This document shows positions 7,862 to 16,826 of a stretch of DNA of 64,000 nt, piece by piece. The number at the start of each line of letters is the position of its first letter. The first letter of the stretch is position 1. The DNA is taken from positions 3,410,001 to 3,474,000 of the forward strand of contig NZ_CP060039.1 of NCBI RefSeq assembly GCF_014211915.1. Reading direction: 5' to 3'. Source of the stretch: Burkholderia cenocepacia (GTDB taxonomy: Bacteria > Pseudomonadota > Gammaproteobacteria > Burkholderiales > Burkholderiaceae). A program made the position numbers and the translations under genes. The notes beneath the pieces are model-generated. The model saw nothing but the letters and a program-made list of their open reading frames with translations, was not told the DNA's origin and did no database searches.

Positions 7862-8752
7862 ATGACCGCCACTCCCCACGCACTCGCACTCGATCGCGTC
7901 ACGCTCGAACTGGGCGGCCGCACGATCCTGCGCGACGTCAGCTTCTCGATCGAGCCCGGCGAATTCGTCGGCGTGCTCGGGCCGAACGGCGCGGGCAAGA
8001 CGACGCTGATGCGCGCGGTGCTCGGCCTCGTCCCCGTGTCGGCCGGCACGCTGTCGGTCGGCGGTGTGCCGGTCGCGCGCGGCAACGCATCGATCGGCTA
8101 CATGCCGCAGATCAGGAGCGGCCTCGCGAACCGCCGGATGCGCGGTTACGACTTCGTCGCAATGGCCGCCGACGGCCACCGGTGGGGCCTGCCGCACACG
8201 AACGCGGCCACGCGCCGCGACGTCGATCGCGTGCTCGACCTCGTCGGCGGCCCGTCGCTCGCGCGCCGGCCGCTGTCCGAACTGTCGGGCGGCGAACGGC
8301 AGCGCCTGCTGCTCGCGCAATGCCTCCTCGGCAATCCGAAGCTGCTGCTGCTCGACGAGCCGCTGATCAGCCTCGACCCGAACCACCAGCGCGGCGTCGT
8401 CGAACTCGTGCGCAACGTGCAGCGCGAGCTCGGCATCACCGTGCTGTTCTCCGCGCACGAACTGAACCCGCTGCTGAACGCGCTCGACCGCGTGCTGTAT
8501 CTCGGCAACGGCGTCGCGGCGCTCGGCACCGTCGACGAGGTGATCACGAAGCCCGTGCTGTCGCGCCTCTACGGCTCGCCGATCGACGTGATGCGCGTGA
8601 ACGGCAAGATCTTCGTGATGTCGGGCGACGTCGAAGTCGAGAAGCACGATCACGAACACGAGGACGACGACGGCCATTCGCACGGCGGGGGCGGCGGCCA
8701 CGGCCATCATCACCACGGACACGCTCATCCCGGGCATTCGCACGATGTTTGA
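7862..8752 (+). CDS. znuC: Zinc ABC transporter ATP-binding protein with a His-rich C-terminal tail
   Basis: This 296 aa ATPase energises zinc uptake at the inner membrane. Walker A is GPNGAGKTT (about residues 40-48), the signature is LSGGERQRLLLAQ, and Walker B is LLLLDEP followed by the D-loop. Residues after about 255 form a tail of alternating His, Asp, Glu and Gly with over a dozen histidines, followed directly by the stop. Most ZnuC proteins end soon after the ATPase fold. The gene starts 17 bp after znuA and its end overlaps znuB by 8 bp. Confidence 0.9.
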   Translation: MTATPHALALDRVTLELGGRTILRDVSFSIEPGEFVGVLGPNGAGKTTLMRAVLGLVPVSAGTLSVGGVPVARGNASIGYMPQIRSGLANRRMRGYDFVAMAADGHRWGLPHTNAATRRDVDRVLDLVGGPSLARRPLSELSGGERQRLLLAQCLLGNPKLLLLDEPLISLDPNHQRGVVELVRNVQRELGITVLFSAHELNPLLNALDRVLYLGNGVAALGTVDEVITKPVLSRLYGSPIDVMRVNGKIFVMSGDVEVEKHDHEHEDDDGHSHGGGGGHGHHHHGHAHPGHSHDV

Positions 8753-9527
8753 ATACGACTTCATGATCAACGCCTTCGCGGCGTCGGGGATCGTCGCGGT
8801 GCTCGCGGGCATCGTCGGCTATTTCCTGGTGCTGCGCGGGCAGACCTTCGCCGGTCACGCGCTGTCGCACGTCGGCTTCACCGGCGCGACGGGCGCGGTG
8901 CTGCTCGGCATCTCGCCGATCTGGGGGATGGTCGGCTTCACGCTCGCGGCCGGGATCGGGATGGGCGCACTCGGCGAAAAGCTCGCGGGCCGCGACGTCG
9001 CGATCGGCGTGATCCTGTCGGGTGCACTCGGCTTCGGCCTGTTGTTCCTGCACTTCTACACGTCGTTCGCGACGCAGGTCACCGCCTTGCTGTTCGGCAA
9101 CGTGCTCGCGGTCAGCCACGACACGCTCGCGGTGCTCGCGGGCATCGGCGCGGTGAGCCTCGCCGCGCTCGCGCTGATCGCGCGGCCGCTGCTGTTCGCG
9201 TCGCTGCAGCCCGAACTGGCCGAAGCCAAGGGCGTGTCGCTGCGCACGGTGTCGATGCTGTTCCTCGCGGTGTGCGCGCTCGCGGTGGCCGCTGCCACGC
9301 AGATCGTCGGCGTGCTGCTCGTGTTCACGCTGCTGGTGGGGCCGGCCGCGGCCGCGCAGAACGTGTCGACGCGACTGTCGACGGGCGTACTGCTCGCCGC
9401 GCTGTTCGCGCTGTTCGAAGCGTGGGTCGGCATCGTGCTCGCGTATCACACCGACTGGCCGACGAGCTTCTGGATTACGGCGTTGTCGGCGCTCGTGTAC
9501 GGCGCGAGCCTGTTGCGACGCAACTGA
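8745..9527 (+). CDS. znuB: Zinc ABC transporter permease
   Basis: This 260 aa ABC-3 family inner-membrane permease forms the channel with ZnuC. About eight hydrophobic helices can be followed, starting FMINAFAASGIVAVLAGIVG. Conserved stretches include GHALSHVGFTGAT and the coupling region QIVGVLLVFTLLVGPAAAA. It overlaps znuC by 8 bp (translational coupling). It is the last gene before a strong terminator, which closes the zur-znuACB operon. Confidence 0.9.
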   Translation: MFEYDFMINAFAASGIVAVLAGIVGYFLVLRGQTFAGHALSHVGFTGATGAVLLGISPIWGMVGFTLAAGIGMGALGEKLAGRDVAIGVILSGALGFGLLFLHFYTSFATQVTALLFGNVLAVSHDTLAVLAGIGAVSLAALALIARPLLFASLQPELAEAKGVSLRTVSMLFLAVCALAVAAATQIVGVLLVFTLLVGPAAAAQNVSTRLSTGVLLAALFALFEAWVGIVLAYHTDWPTSFWITALSALVYGASLLRRN

Positions 9528-9559
9528 TCGGCGCGGCGCATCGCCTCCCGATGCCAATG

Positions 9560-9597
9560 AAAACGCCGGCGTGCCCGAGGGCAGCGCCGGCGTTTTT
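9560..9597. terminator. Bidirectional intrinsic terminator between znuB and fghA
   Basis: A 10 bp GC-rich stem (AACGCCGGCG at 9562-9571 with CGCCGGCGTT at 9585-9594) encloses a 13-nt loop. It is followed by a run of six T on the plus strand and preceded by AAAA, which gives a short T-run on the minus strand. It sits between convergent genes and can serve both. Confidence 0.85.
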
Positions 9598-9655
9598 TCA
9601 TGCGCCCGCGACTACGTCGCGGCGCGCCATATGCACGACGTGTGTCGGTTCCCGC

Positions 9656-10504
9656 TCACCGCGCCAGCACGCGCGCGTGATGCGCAAGGTGATCGGCGAT
9701 GAACGTCGAGATGAAGTAGTAGCCGTGGTCGTAGCCCGGATGGCGGCGCAACGTCAGCGGCTGACCGGCCTTCGCGCACGCGGCTTCGAATACGTCGGGG
9801 TTCAGCTGGTTCGCGAGGAACTGGTCGGCCAGCCCCTGATCGACGAGGATGCCGTCCGCGAACTTCGGCGCATCGGCGCGCGCGACCAACTCGCTCGCGT
9901 CGTGCTCCTTCCACGTCTCGCGATCGGCGCCGAGATAGCCGGAGAACGCCTTCTCGCCCCACGGGCAGCGCGTCGGCGCGGCGATCGGCGCGAACGCCGA
10001 CACCGACCGGTACAAGCCCGGATGACGCAACGCGAGCGTCAGCGCACCGTGCCCGCCCATCGAGTGGCCGAAGATGCCGAGCCGCGCGCCGTCGATCGGC
10101 AGCTCGGCCGCGACCAGCTCGCGCAGCTCGCCCGTCACGTACGACTCCATCCGGTAATGCGTCGACCACGGCGCTTCGGTCGCATCGACGTAGAAACCCG
10201 CGCCGACGCCGAAGTCCCACGCATCCGTCTCGCCCGGCACGCCCGCGCCGCGCGGGCTCGTGTCGGGCATCACGAGCGCGATGCCGTGCTGCGCCGCGTA
10301 TTGCTGCGCGCCGGCCTTGATCGCGAACGTCTCGTCGGTGCACGTGAGCCCGGCGAGATAGAACAGCGCAGGCACGCGCCCGTGCGCGGCCTGCGGCGGC
10401 AGATACACCGAAAACTTCATCGGCAGGCCGATGGCCGCCGAATCGTGACGGTAGAAACGCTGCTCGCCGCCGTGGCACGCATGCGAGGAAACGAGTTCGA
10501 GCAT
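9656..10504 (-). CDS. fghA: S-formylglutathione hydrolase
   Basis: This 282 aa esterase-D family enzyme hydrolyses S-formylglutathione to formate and glutathione, the second step of glutathione-dependent formaldehyde detoxification. The alpha/beta hydrolase nucleophile elbow is GHSMGG with Ser148; the Asp and His of the triad lie in the C-terminal third (the His in RRHPGYDHGYYF). Motifs LAGLTCTDETF and DTSPRG are characteristic. It lies 16 bp downstream of adhC, which supplies its substrate, in one leftward operon. Confidence 0.93.
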   Translation of the reverse strand: MLELVSSHACHGGEQRFYRHDSAAIGLPMKFSVYLPPQAAHGRVPALFYLAGLTCTDETFAIKAGAQQYAAQHGIALVMPDTSPRGAGVPGETDAWDFGVGAGFYVDATEAPWSTHYRMESYVTGELRELVAAELPIDGARLGIFGHSMGGHGALTLALRHPGLYRSVSAFAPIAAPTRCPWGEKAFSGYLGADRETWKEHDASELVARADAPKFADGILVDQGLADQFLANQLNPDVFEAACAKAGQPLTLRRHPGYDHGYYFISTFIADHLAHHARVLAR

Positions 10505-10520
10505 GGCGGTGCGCTCCCGG

Positions 10521-11627
10521 TCAGTACAGCACGACCGAGCGGATCGACTCGCCGGCCTTCATCAGGTCGAAGCCTTCGTTGATCCGCTCGAGCGGCAGCG
10601 TGTGCGTGATCAGGTCGTCGATGTTGATCTTGCCTTCCATGTACCAGTCGACGATCTTCGGCACGTCGGTGCGCCCGCGCGCGCCGCCGAACGCCGAGCC
10701 CTTCCACTCGCGGCCCGTCACCAGCTGGAACGGACGCGTGCTGATTTCCTCGCCCGCCGCCGCCACGCCGATGATGAACGACTGGCCCCAGCCCTTGTGC
10801 GTGCATTCGAGCGCCTGGCGCATCAGCTTCACGTTGCCGACGCATTCGAACGAATAGTCGGCGCCGCCGTCGGTCAGTTGCACGATGTGGTCGACGACGT
10901 TCTCGACTTCGTTCGGGTTGATGAAATGCGTCATCCCGAACTTCTTCGCGAGCTCGACGCGCTTCGGGTTGATGTCGACGCCGATGATCTTGTCCGCGCC
11001 GACCATCTTCGCGCCCTGGATCACGTTCAGGCCGATCCCGCCGAGGCCGAACACGACCACGTTCGCACCGGCCTCGACCTTCGCCGAGTACACGACCGCG
11101 CCGACGCCCGTCGTCACGCCGCAGCCGATGTAGCAGATCTTGTCGAACGGCGCGTCCTCGCGCACCTTCGCGACGGCGATCTCCGGCACGACGATGTAGT
11201 TCGAGAACGTCGACGTGCCCATGTAGTGGAACAGCGGCTTGCCGTCGAGCGAGAAGCGCGACGTCGCGTCCGGCATCAGGCCCTTGCCCTGCGTCGCGCG
11301 GATCTTCTGGCACAGGTTGGTCTTGCGCGACAGGCAGAACTTGCACTCGCGGCATTCGGGCGTGTAGAGCGGAATCACGTGGTCGCCCTTGCGCACGGTA
11401 CCGACGCCGGGGCCGACGTCGACCACCACGCCCGCGCCTTCATGGCCGAGGATCGCCGGGAAGATCCCTTCCGGATCGGCGCCCGACAGCGTGTAGTAGT
11501 CGGTGTGGCAGATGCCCGTCGCCTTCACTTCGATCAGCACTTCGCCGGCACGCGGCCCTTCGAGATCGACTTCCTCGATCGTCAGCGGCGCACCCGCCTT
11601 CCATGCAATCGCGGCTTTCGTTTTCAT
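10521..11627 (-). CDS. adhC: S-(hydroxymethyl)glutathione dehydrogenase / class III alcohol dehydrogenase
   Basis: This 368 aa zinc-dependent dehydrogenase oxidises S-hydroxymethylglutathione to S-formylglutathione with NAD. Catalytic-zinc ligands are visible in CHTDYYTLSG and GHEGAG. The structural zinc is bound by the four-Cys cluster CRECKFCLSRKTNLC, and the cofactor motif is VFGLGGIGLNVIQGA. The ATG at 11625-11627 has AGGAGTG upstream. A longer open frame exists but begins with a non-family leader. Confidence 0.93.
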   Translation of the reverse strand: MKTKAAIAWKAGAPLTIEEVDLEGPRAGEVLIEVKATGICHTDYYTLSGADPEGIFPAILGHEGAGVVVDVGPGVGTVRKGDHVIPLYTPECRECKFCLSRKTNLCQKIRATQGKGLMPDATSRFSLDGKPLFHYMGTSTFSNYIVVPEIAVAKVREDAPFDKICYIGCGVTTGVGAVVYSAKVEAGANVVVFGLGGIGLNVIQGAKMVGADKIIGVDINPKRVELAKKFGMTHFINPNEVENVVDHIVQLTDGGADYSFECVGNVKLMRQALECTHKGWGQSFIIGVAAAGEEISTRPFQLVTGREWKGSAFGGARGRTDVPKIVDWYMEGKINIDDLITHTLPLERINEGFDLMKAGESIRSVVLY

Positions 11628-11840
11628 CGTGTCACTCCTGTGTGTCGGTGAGATCGGCCCGGGCCGGCGTGCGGCGCCGGCCGGGGTTTCGTGCAAAGCG
11701 GTCGAAGCCGTGCCGCGTGGCACGGCGCAAGAATCTCGTGCTCGCCATGATGGCCGCTCCCGTCGCGCATCGCGTGCGGGAAACGGTCGCCGGCTTGCCA
11801 GGATGCGTCATCGCTGGCGCAAAAGAACAAGTGTTCGAGT

Positions 11841-13292
11841 TTAAACGCCCGTCGTGAACCATGCATCCGTGCGTGCGTACAGATCGACGAAGCGCGCGTG
11901 GCGAGCAGCCAGTTGGCGATCGTCGTGCGGGGCCGCGACCGGCGACGCGCCCGGCGCCAGCGCGCGCAACGCATCTTCACGCCAATGCCCGATCGCGACG
12001 CCCGCGAGCAGCGCGGCGCCGCGCGTCGCGGCGTTCGGGCAATCGATCGCGTGCAGCGACGCGCCGAGCGCGTCGGCGAGCAACTGGCGCCAGCGCGGAT
12101 CGACGGAGCCGCCGCCCGCGAGACGCAGCGTCGTCACCGTGTCGCCGCGATCGGCGTCGCGGATCGCATCGAGCCCCGCGCGCAACGCGAACGCGACGCC
12201 TTCGAACGCGGCGCGCATCATCGCGCCGCGCGTGTCGCCGAGCCCGAGGCCGAGCCAGCCGCCGCGCGCATCGGGGTTCATCCACGGCGAACGCTCGCCG
12301 GTCAGGTACGGCAGGAAGCACAGCCGTTCGGACGCCGGCTGCGCGAACGCTTCGTCATACGCATCGGCCCATCGCGCGTAGCCGAGCCAGCCGCGCACGG
12401 CTTCGAGCGCGAGCCCGACGTTCTGCATCGCCGCCATCGTGTAATAGCCGCCGCCGGTTGCCGCACGATAGCGATGCAAGCCGCGCCGCGCGGGCGGCAA
12501 CGTATCCGCGAGCACGACGATCTGCCCACCGCTGCCGGTCGTCAGCAGCGCGTCGCCTGCGACGGCCAGCCCGCTGCCGAGCGCCGCGCACGCGGTATCG
12601 GCCGCGCCCGTCGCAAGCGGCACGCCGGCCGGCAGGCCGAGCGCGGCCGCGGCCTGCGCACCGAGCACGCCGCAGCGCGCGGTGGACGCACGCACCGGCG
12701 CGAAGCGGTCGGTCGGCAAGCCGAGCGAGTCGATCAATGCGTTGTCCCACGCACCGTCGGGCGTCGCGAGCGCGGTTGCGCACGCGTCGCTCGGATCGGC
12801 CGCGACGTCGCCGCCCAGTGCGATGCGCAGCCAGTCCTTCGGCTGCACGGCCCAGCGCGCGACGCGCAGCGCGTCGGGTTCGTGCGTGGCCAGCCAGCGC
12901 AACAGCGGGCCCGCCATGCCGGGCGCGACGGGATTCGGTGGGACGGACGATCCGGCGGCGGCCCAGCCGGCCGCGTCCGCCTCGCGCACCGCGCGCGTGT
13001 CCGGCCACAGCAGCGCGAGCCGCACCGGCTGGCCGGCCGCGTCGATCAGCACGACGCCATGCATCTGGCCCGAAAAACCGATCGCCGCGACCTGCGCGCG
13101 CTCGTCGGCCGGCAGTCGCGCGGCCGCGCGGACCAGCGCCTGCCACCACGTGTCGGGGGCGATTTCCGCCCAGCCCGGCCGCGGCGACGACAACGCATAA
13201 GGTTCGCTCGCGACCGCGCGCTCGACGCCGTCGGCATCGAGCGTGACGAGTTTGACGGAGCCGGTGCCGAGGTCGATTCCGAGCAGGCGCAT
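11841..13292 (-). CDS. xylB: Xylulokinase
   Basis: This 483 aa FGGY-family kinase phosphorylates D-xylulose to xylulose 5-phosphate. It starts MRLLGIDLGTGSVKLVTLDADG, the phosphate-1 motif, and has GFSGQMHGVVLID with the xylulokinase MHG signature. DTRA and the catalytic Asp region follow, and LAGGGSVDPRWRQLLADAL lies near the C-terminus. No good ribosome binding site is seen before ATG 13292, but homology of the N-terminus fixes the start. It stands alone, 213 bp upstream of adhC on the same strand. It could serve pentitol breakdown, since arabitol or xylitol dehydrogenases make xylulose. Confidence 0.9.
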   Translation of the reverse strand: MRLLGIDLGTGSVKLVTLDADGVERAVASEPYALSSPRPGWAEIAPDTWWQALVRAAARLPADERAQVAAIGFSGQMHGVVLIDAAGQPVRLALLWPDTRAVREADAAGWAAAGSSVPPNPVAPGMAGPLLRWLATHEPDALRVARWAVQPKDWLRIALGGDVAADPSDACATALATPDGAWDNALIDSLGLPTDRFAPVRASTARCGVLGAQAAAALGLPAGVPLATGAADTACAALGSGLAVAGDALLTTGSGGQIVVLADTLPPARRGLHRYRAATGGGYYTMAAMQNVGLALEAVRGWLGYARWADAYDEAFAQPASERLCFLPYLTGERSPWMNPDARGGWLGLGLGDTRGAMMRAAFEGVAFALRAGLDAIRDADRGDTVTTLRLAGGGSVDPRWRQLLADALGASLHAIDCPNAATRGAALLAGVAIGHWREDALRALAPGASPVAAPHDDRQLAARHARFVDLYARTDAWFTTGV

Positions 13293-13731
13293 GACGTGAA
13301 GGAGATTCGTGTGAACGGATGTCGATGATAACGGGATCGCGATGGGCGCCCCGGTTTTTGCCGCCGCCTCGACGCATCGAACGTGCGGTCGGATCGGCGC
13401 GTTCCACCGGGCCGCACCTTGCACGCAAAAGCGGCCGTTCGCGGGTTAACCCGGCGCGATTTCCACACACCGCTTTTTGCCACTATGCGGCGCACCCGAT
13501 ACACACCATAAAGCGCGCCATATTTGACATGGGGGCCGGCGCTATTTTGAAGCGCTATAAAACCGGTGAACCTCACTCCCGCGGCAGTTTCCCGATGATC
13601 GTCCCCCTGTTCCATACCGAAATGGCATATCGAACCAGCAAAGAACGGAATAGAACCCAGTGCTCTTGTTGCATGGATTCATTCCGAATAACTTCGTATC
13701 ACCCCGAAAACAAGATCATGGAGTGAGACAG
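13293..13731. promoter_or_regulatory. Divergent region between xylB and the NCS2 permease, with a structured leader
   Basis: This 439 bp region has no credible coding sequence. The xylB side (13293-13480) is GC-rich. From about 13490 the sequence becomes AT-richer, with likely promoter elements around CCATATTTGACATG (TTGACA at 13524-13529) and GCGCTATAAAACC (TATAAA at 13555-13560 is somewhat far). This is followed by a transcribed leader ending at the permease start. Confidence 0.45.
13664..13715 (+). ncRNA. Candidate NMT1 (xanthine-I) type riboswitch in the purine permease leader
   Basis: The segment folds by eye into two helices with large internal loops. P1 is TCTTGTT (13664-13670) with AACAAGA (13709-13715). 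The inner hairpin is CGAA (13685-13688)/TTCG (13693-13696) with loop TAAC. The internal loops hold GCATGGATTCATTC on the 5' side and TATCACCCCGA on the 3' side. P1 ends 4 nt before the GGAG ribosome binding site (13720-13723), so closing the element could block translation. NMT1 RNAs are known in Burkholderia relatives and precede xanthine/uric acid genes. I cannot check the consensus here. Confidence 0.4.
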
Positions 13732-15108
13732 ATGCAATCGAACACGGTCCATCCGTGCGATGAGGTGCTGCCGACCGGCAAGCTGGTAACGCTTGGCCTG
13801 CAACACGTCCTCGTCATGTACGCCGGCGCCGTCGCCGTGCCGCTTATCGTCGGCGCCGCGCTCAAGCTGCCGAAAGACCAGATCGCGTTCCTGATCAGCG
13901 CCGATCTGTTTTCGTGCGGCATCGCCACGCTGATCCAGACGCTCGGCCTGTGGATCTTCGGGATCCGCCTGCCCGTGATCATGGGCTGCACGTTCGCGGC
14001 CGTCGGCCCGATGATCGCGATCGGCACGAACCCCGGCCTCGGCATTCTCGACATCTTCGGTTCGACCATCGCGGCCGGCATCATCGGCATCGTGCTCGCA
14101 CCGATGATCGGCAAGCTGCTGCGGTTCTTCCCGCCCGTGGTCGTCGGCACGGTGATCGCCGTGATCGGGCTGTCGCTGATGGAAGTGGGCATCAACTGGG
14201 CAGCCGGCGGCGTCGGCAACCCCGAGTACGGCAGCCCCGTCTATCTCGGCCTGTCGCTGCTCGTGCTCACGCTGATCCTGCTGATCAACAAGTACGGCCG
14301 CGGTTTCGTCGCGAACATCTCGGTGCTGCTCGGCATCGTCGCCGGCTTCGTGATCGCCTTCGCGCTCGGCCGCGTGAACACCGACGGCGTCGCGCATGCG
14401 CCGTGGGTCGGTTTCGTGATGCCGTTCCACTTCGGTCTGCCGCACTTCGACCCGCTGTCGATCGTGACGATGGTCACGGTGATGTTCGTCACGTTCATCG
14501 AATCGACCGGCATGTTCCTCGCGGTGGGCGACATGGTCGATCGCCCGGTCAACCAGGAGCGCCTCGTGCGCGGCCTGCGCGTCGACGGCCTCGGCACGCT
14601 GATCGGCGGCATCTTCAACTCGTTCCCGCATACGTCGTTCTCGCAGAACGTCGGCCTGATCGGCGTGACGGGCGTGAAGAGCCGCTTCGTGTGCGCGACG
14701 GGCGGCGTGATCCTCGTGCTGCTCGGCCTGTTCCCGAAGATGGCGCAGGTCGTCGCGTCGGTGCCGCCGTTCGTGCTCGGCGGCGCAGGCATCGTGATGT
14801 TCGGGATGGTCGCCGCGAACGGCATCAAGGTGCTGTCGAAGGTCGACTTCGTGCAGAACTCGCACAACCTGTTCATCGTTGCCGTGAGCGTCGGCATGGG
14901 CCTCGTGCCGGTCGTGTCGCCGCACTTCTTCTCGAAGCTGCCGCCCGCGCTCGCACCGATCCTGCACAGCGGCATCCTGCTGGCATCGGCCACGGCCGTG
15001 ATCCTGAACATCGTGTTCAACGGTGTGAAAGGCGAAAAGGATGCGCGCTGCGAGATTCGGCGCGCAGGGCACGATTTCGATGGGCGGCCCGCCGACGTGC
15101 ACCACTGA
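13732..15108 (+). CDS. Nucleobase:cation symporter-2 (xanthine/uric acid permease-like)
   Basis: This 458 aa NCS2/UraA-family permease has about 14 membrane segments and imports a purine or pyrimidine base with a cation. Signature stretches are LGLQHVLVMYAGAVAVPLIVG (TM1), VTVMFVTFIESTGMFLAVGD with the conserved Glu, and the NCS2 motif SQNVGLIGVTGVKSRFVCA. The last resembles xanthine/urate transporters more than uracil ones (inference). ATG 13732 follows a GGAGTGAG ribosome site. It is single and bounded by a terminator, with regulation likely through its leader RNA. Confidence 0.85.
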   Translation: MQSNTVHPCDEVLPTGKLVTLGLQHVLVMYAGAVAVPLIVGAALKLPKDQIAFLISADLFSCGIATLIQTLGLWIFGIRLPVIMGCTFAAVGPMIAIGTNPGLGILDIFGSTIAAGIIGIVLAPMIGKLLRFFPPVVVGTVIAVIGLSLMEVGINWAAGGVGNPEYGSPVYLGLSLLVLTLILLINKYGRGFVANISVLLGIVAGFVIAFALGRVNTDGVAHAPWVGFVMPFHFGLPHFDPLSIVTMVTVMFVTFIESTGMFLAVGDMVDRPVNQERLVRGLRVDGLGTLIGGIFNSFPHTSFSQNVGLIGVTGVKSRFVCATGGVILVLLGLFPKMAQVVASVPPFVLGGAGIVMFGMVAANGIKVLSKVDFVQNSHNLFIVAVSVGMGLVPVVSPHFFSKLPPALAPILHSGILLASATAVILNIVFNGVKGEKDARCEIRRAGHDFDGRPADVHH

Positions 15109-15144
15109 TCGCGCCGCCCCGGACGATGGCGCGAAGCGGTAACG

Positions 15145-15176
15145 AAAAACGCCACGGCATGCCGTGGCGTTTTGCT
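15145..15176 (+). terminator. Intrinsic terminator after the purine permease
   Basis: The perfect 13 bp palindromic stem AAAACGCCACGGC / GCCGTGGCGTTTT runs into TTGCTT. It lies 37 bp after the permease stop. Confidence 0.85.
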
Positions 15177-15199
15177 TGATTTCCCGCACGATTCGACAA

Positions 15200-15240
15200 C
15201 ACAAAAGAAAACGCCACGGACTTTCGTCCGTGGCGTTCTC
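15200..15240 (-). terminator. Intrinsic terminator after oprB
   Basis: The stem AACGCCACGGA (15210-15220) / TCCGTGGCGTT (15227-15237) has a 6-nt loop. Read on the minus strand it is followed by TTTTCTTTTG. It terminates the efflux operon about 65 bp after oprB. Its stem shares CGCCACGG with the neighbouring plus-strand terminator. Confidence 0.8.
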
Positions 15241-15302
15241 GTTTCCGCATACAGCCGGTTCGACGTGCAAGCGCGGTAAACCGCGCCTGCCCTTCTTTGC
15301 AC

Positions 15303-16826
15303 TTACCCGTTCGTCGCCGTTGCCGACGCGGGCGCCGGAACAGCCGCCTTGTCGTAGTCGACCGGCGCATCCGGCGCGCGCGGCGCTTCGCCTGCATGCT
15401 GGATCCAGCCGCCGCCGAGTGCGCGGTACAGGTCGACCAGGTTCGTCCAGCGCGCCAGGCGTGCGCTGATCAGCGACTGCTGTGCCGAGTACAGATCCGT
15501 CTGCGCGGTCAGCACCGACAGGTAGCTGTCGACACCGTTCTTGTAACGCAGGTCCGACAGGTCGAAGCGACGTTGCTGCGCGTGCTCGTTGCGCTCCAGC
15601 GCCGCGATCTGCTGGTCGTACGTGCCGCGTGCGGCGAGGCCATCCGACACTTCGCGGAACGCCGACTGGATCGCCTTCTCGTAGTTCGCGATCTCGATGC
15701 GCTTCTGCACGTTCGCGAGATCGAGGTTCGCGATGTTCTGCCCGCCCTCGAAGATCGGCAACGCGATGCTCGGCGCGAACGACCACGCCGCCGTGCCGGC
15801 CTTGAACAGGCCGCCCAGCGTCGGGCTCGCGGTGCCGAACGCGCCCGTCAGCGAGATCTTCGGGAAGAACGCCGCGCGCGCCGCGCCGATGTTCGCGTTC
15901 GCGGCCAGCAGCGTCTGCTCGGCCTGCATCACGTCAGGACGACGCGTCAGCAAGTCCGACGGCAACCCGGCCGGCACGTCCGTCAGCAGGTTCTGCGCGT
16001 CGAGCGGCATGCCCGCCGGCAGGTCGTCCGGCAGCGGCTCGCCGATCAGCAGCACCAGCGCGTTCAACGCCTGCGCGCGGGCACGGGCCTGCGCCTGCTG
16101 GTTCGCGAGCGCCGTCTCGACGACCGTCTGCGCCTGACGCAGCTCGAGCTCCGAGCCCGTACCGTTGTCGAACTGCAGCTTGGTCAGGTCGTAAGACGCC
16201 TGCGCGGTCTTCAGCGTGTCCTCCGTGACCTTCAGCAGGTCATCGGTCGACAGCAGCGTCAGGTATTGATCCGCCACCTGCGACACCAGCGAGATTTCCG
16301 ACGCCTGCCGTGCATACGCGGTCGACAGATATTGCGCGAGCGCCTGATCCTTCAGGCTCTGCACGCGGCCGAACAGGTCGAGCTCCCACGATGCCGACAG
16401 TCCGACGTTGTAGGTGCGCGAAATCAGCGGCTGGCCCGTCTGCGATACACCGGCCGGGAAACGCTGGATGCTGCCCGTGCCCGTACCATCGAGCGTCGGG
16501 AACAGCCCCGCACGCGTGATCTGGTACTGCGCGCGCGCCGCCTCGATGTTCAGCACCGACACGCGCAGGTCGCGGTTGTTCTTCAGCGCGATCTCGATCA
16601 GCCGCTGCAGGCGCGGATCGACGAAGAACTCGCGCCAGCCGATGGCAGTCGCCGCCTGGCCGTTCGCGCTGCGCGCGCCGGCCGCACCCGGCTGCGTCGC
16701 GTAGACGCCGCCGGCCGGGTACGCCTGCGCGACGGGTGCGTCGGGCCGCTTGTAGTGCGGCGCCATCGTGCAGCCCGTGGCAAAGAGCGCGACTGCGATT
16801 GCAGTCAAAGCGTGTTTTTGCATCAT
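15303..16826 (-). CDS. oprB: RND efflux outer-membrane lipoprotein (OprM/OprB family)
   Basis: This 507 aa TolC-like outer-membrane channel belongs to the tripartite pump. A lipoprotein signal ends in LFATGC, with the lipidated Cys at about residue 19. Two outer-membrane efflux protein repeats follow (NRDLRVSVLNIEAARAQY and the later RRPDVMQAEQTLLAANANIG). The C-terminus is Ala/Pro-rich. Its ATG overlaps the bpeB stop by one base (TGATG); an in-frame GTG 3 bp upstream is an alternative. Order and family match bpeA-bpeB-oprB of B. pseudomallei and, as recalled, RND-4 of B. cenocepacia. Confidence 0.92.
   Translation of the reverse strand: MMQKHALTAIAVALFATGCTMAPHYKRPDAPVAQAYPAGGVYATQPGAAGARSANGQAATAIGWREFFVDPRLQRLIEIALKNNRDLRVSVLNIEAARAQYQITRAGLFPTLDGTGTGSIQRFPAGVSQTGQPLISRTYNVGLSASWELDLFGRVQSLKDQALAQYLSTAYARQASEISLVSQVADQYLTLLSTDDLLKVTEDTLKTAQASYDLTKLQFDNGTGSELELRQAQTVVETALANQQAQARARAQALNALVLLIGEPLPDDLPAGMPLDAQNLLTDVPAGLPSDLLTRRPDVMQAEQTLLAANANIGAARAAFFPKISLTGAFGTASPTLGGLFKAGTAAWSFAPSIALPIFEGGQNIANLDLANVQKRIEIANYEKAIQSAFREVSDGLAARGTYDQQIAALERNEHAQQRRFDLSDLRYKNGVDSYLSVLTAQTDLYSAQQSLISARLARWTNLVDLYRALGGGWIQHAGEAPRAPDAPVDYDKAAVPAPASATATNG

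Noticed and set aside
15145..15240. Two similar hairpins (CGCCACGG stems) taken as a repeat element or CRISPR remnant
   Set aside because: Each has the geometry and T-run of a terminator for one of two convergent operons. There is no further repeat.
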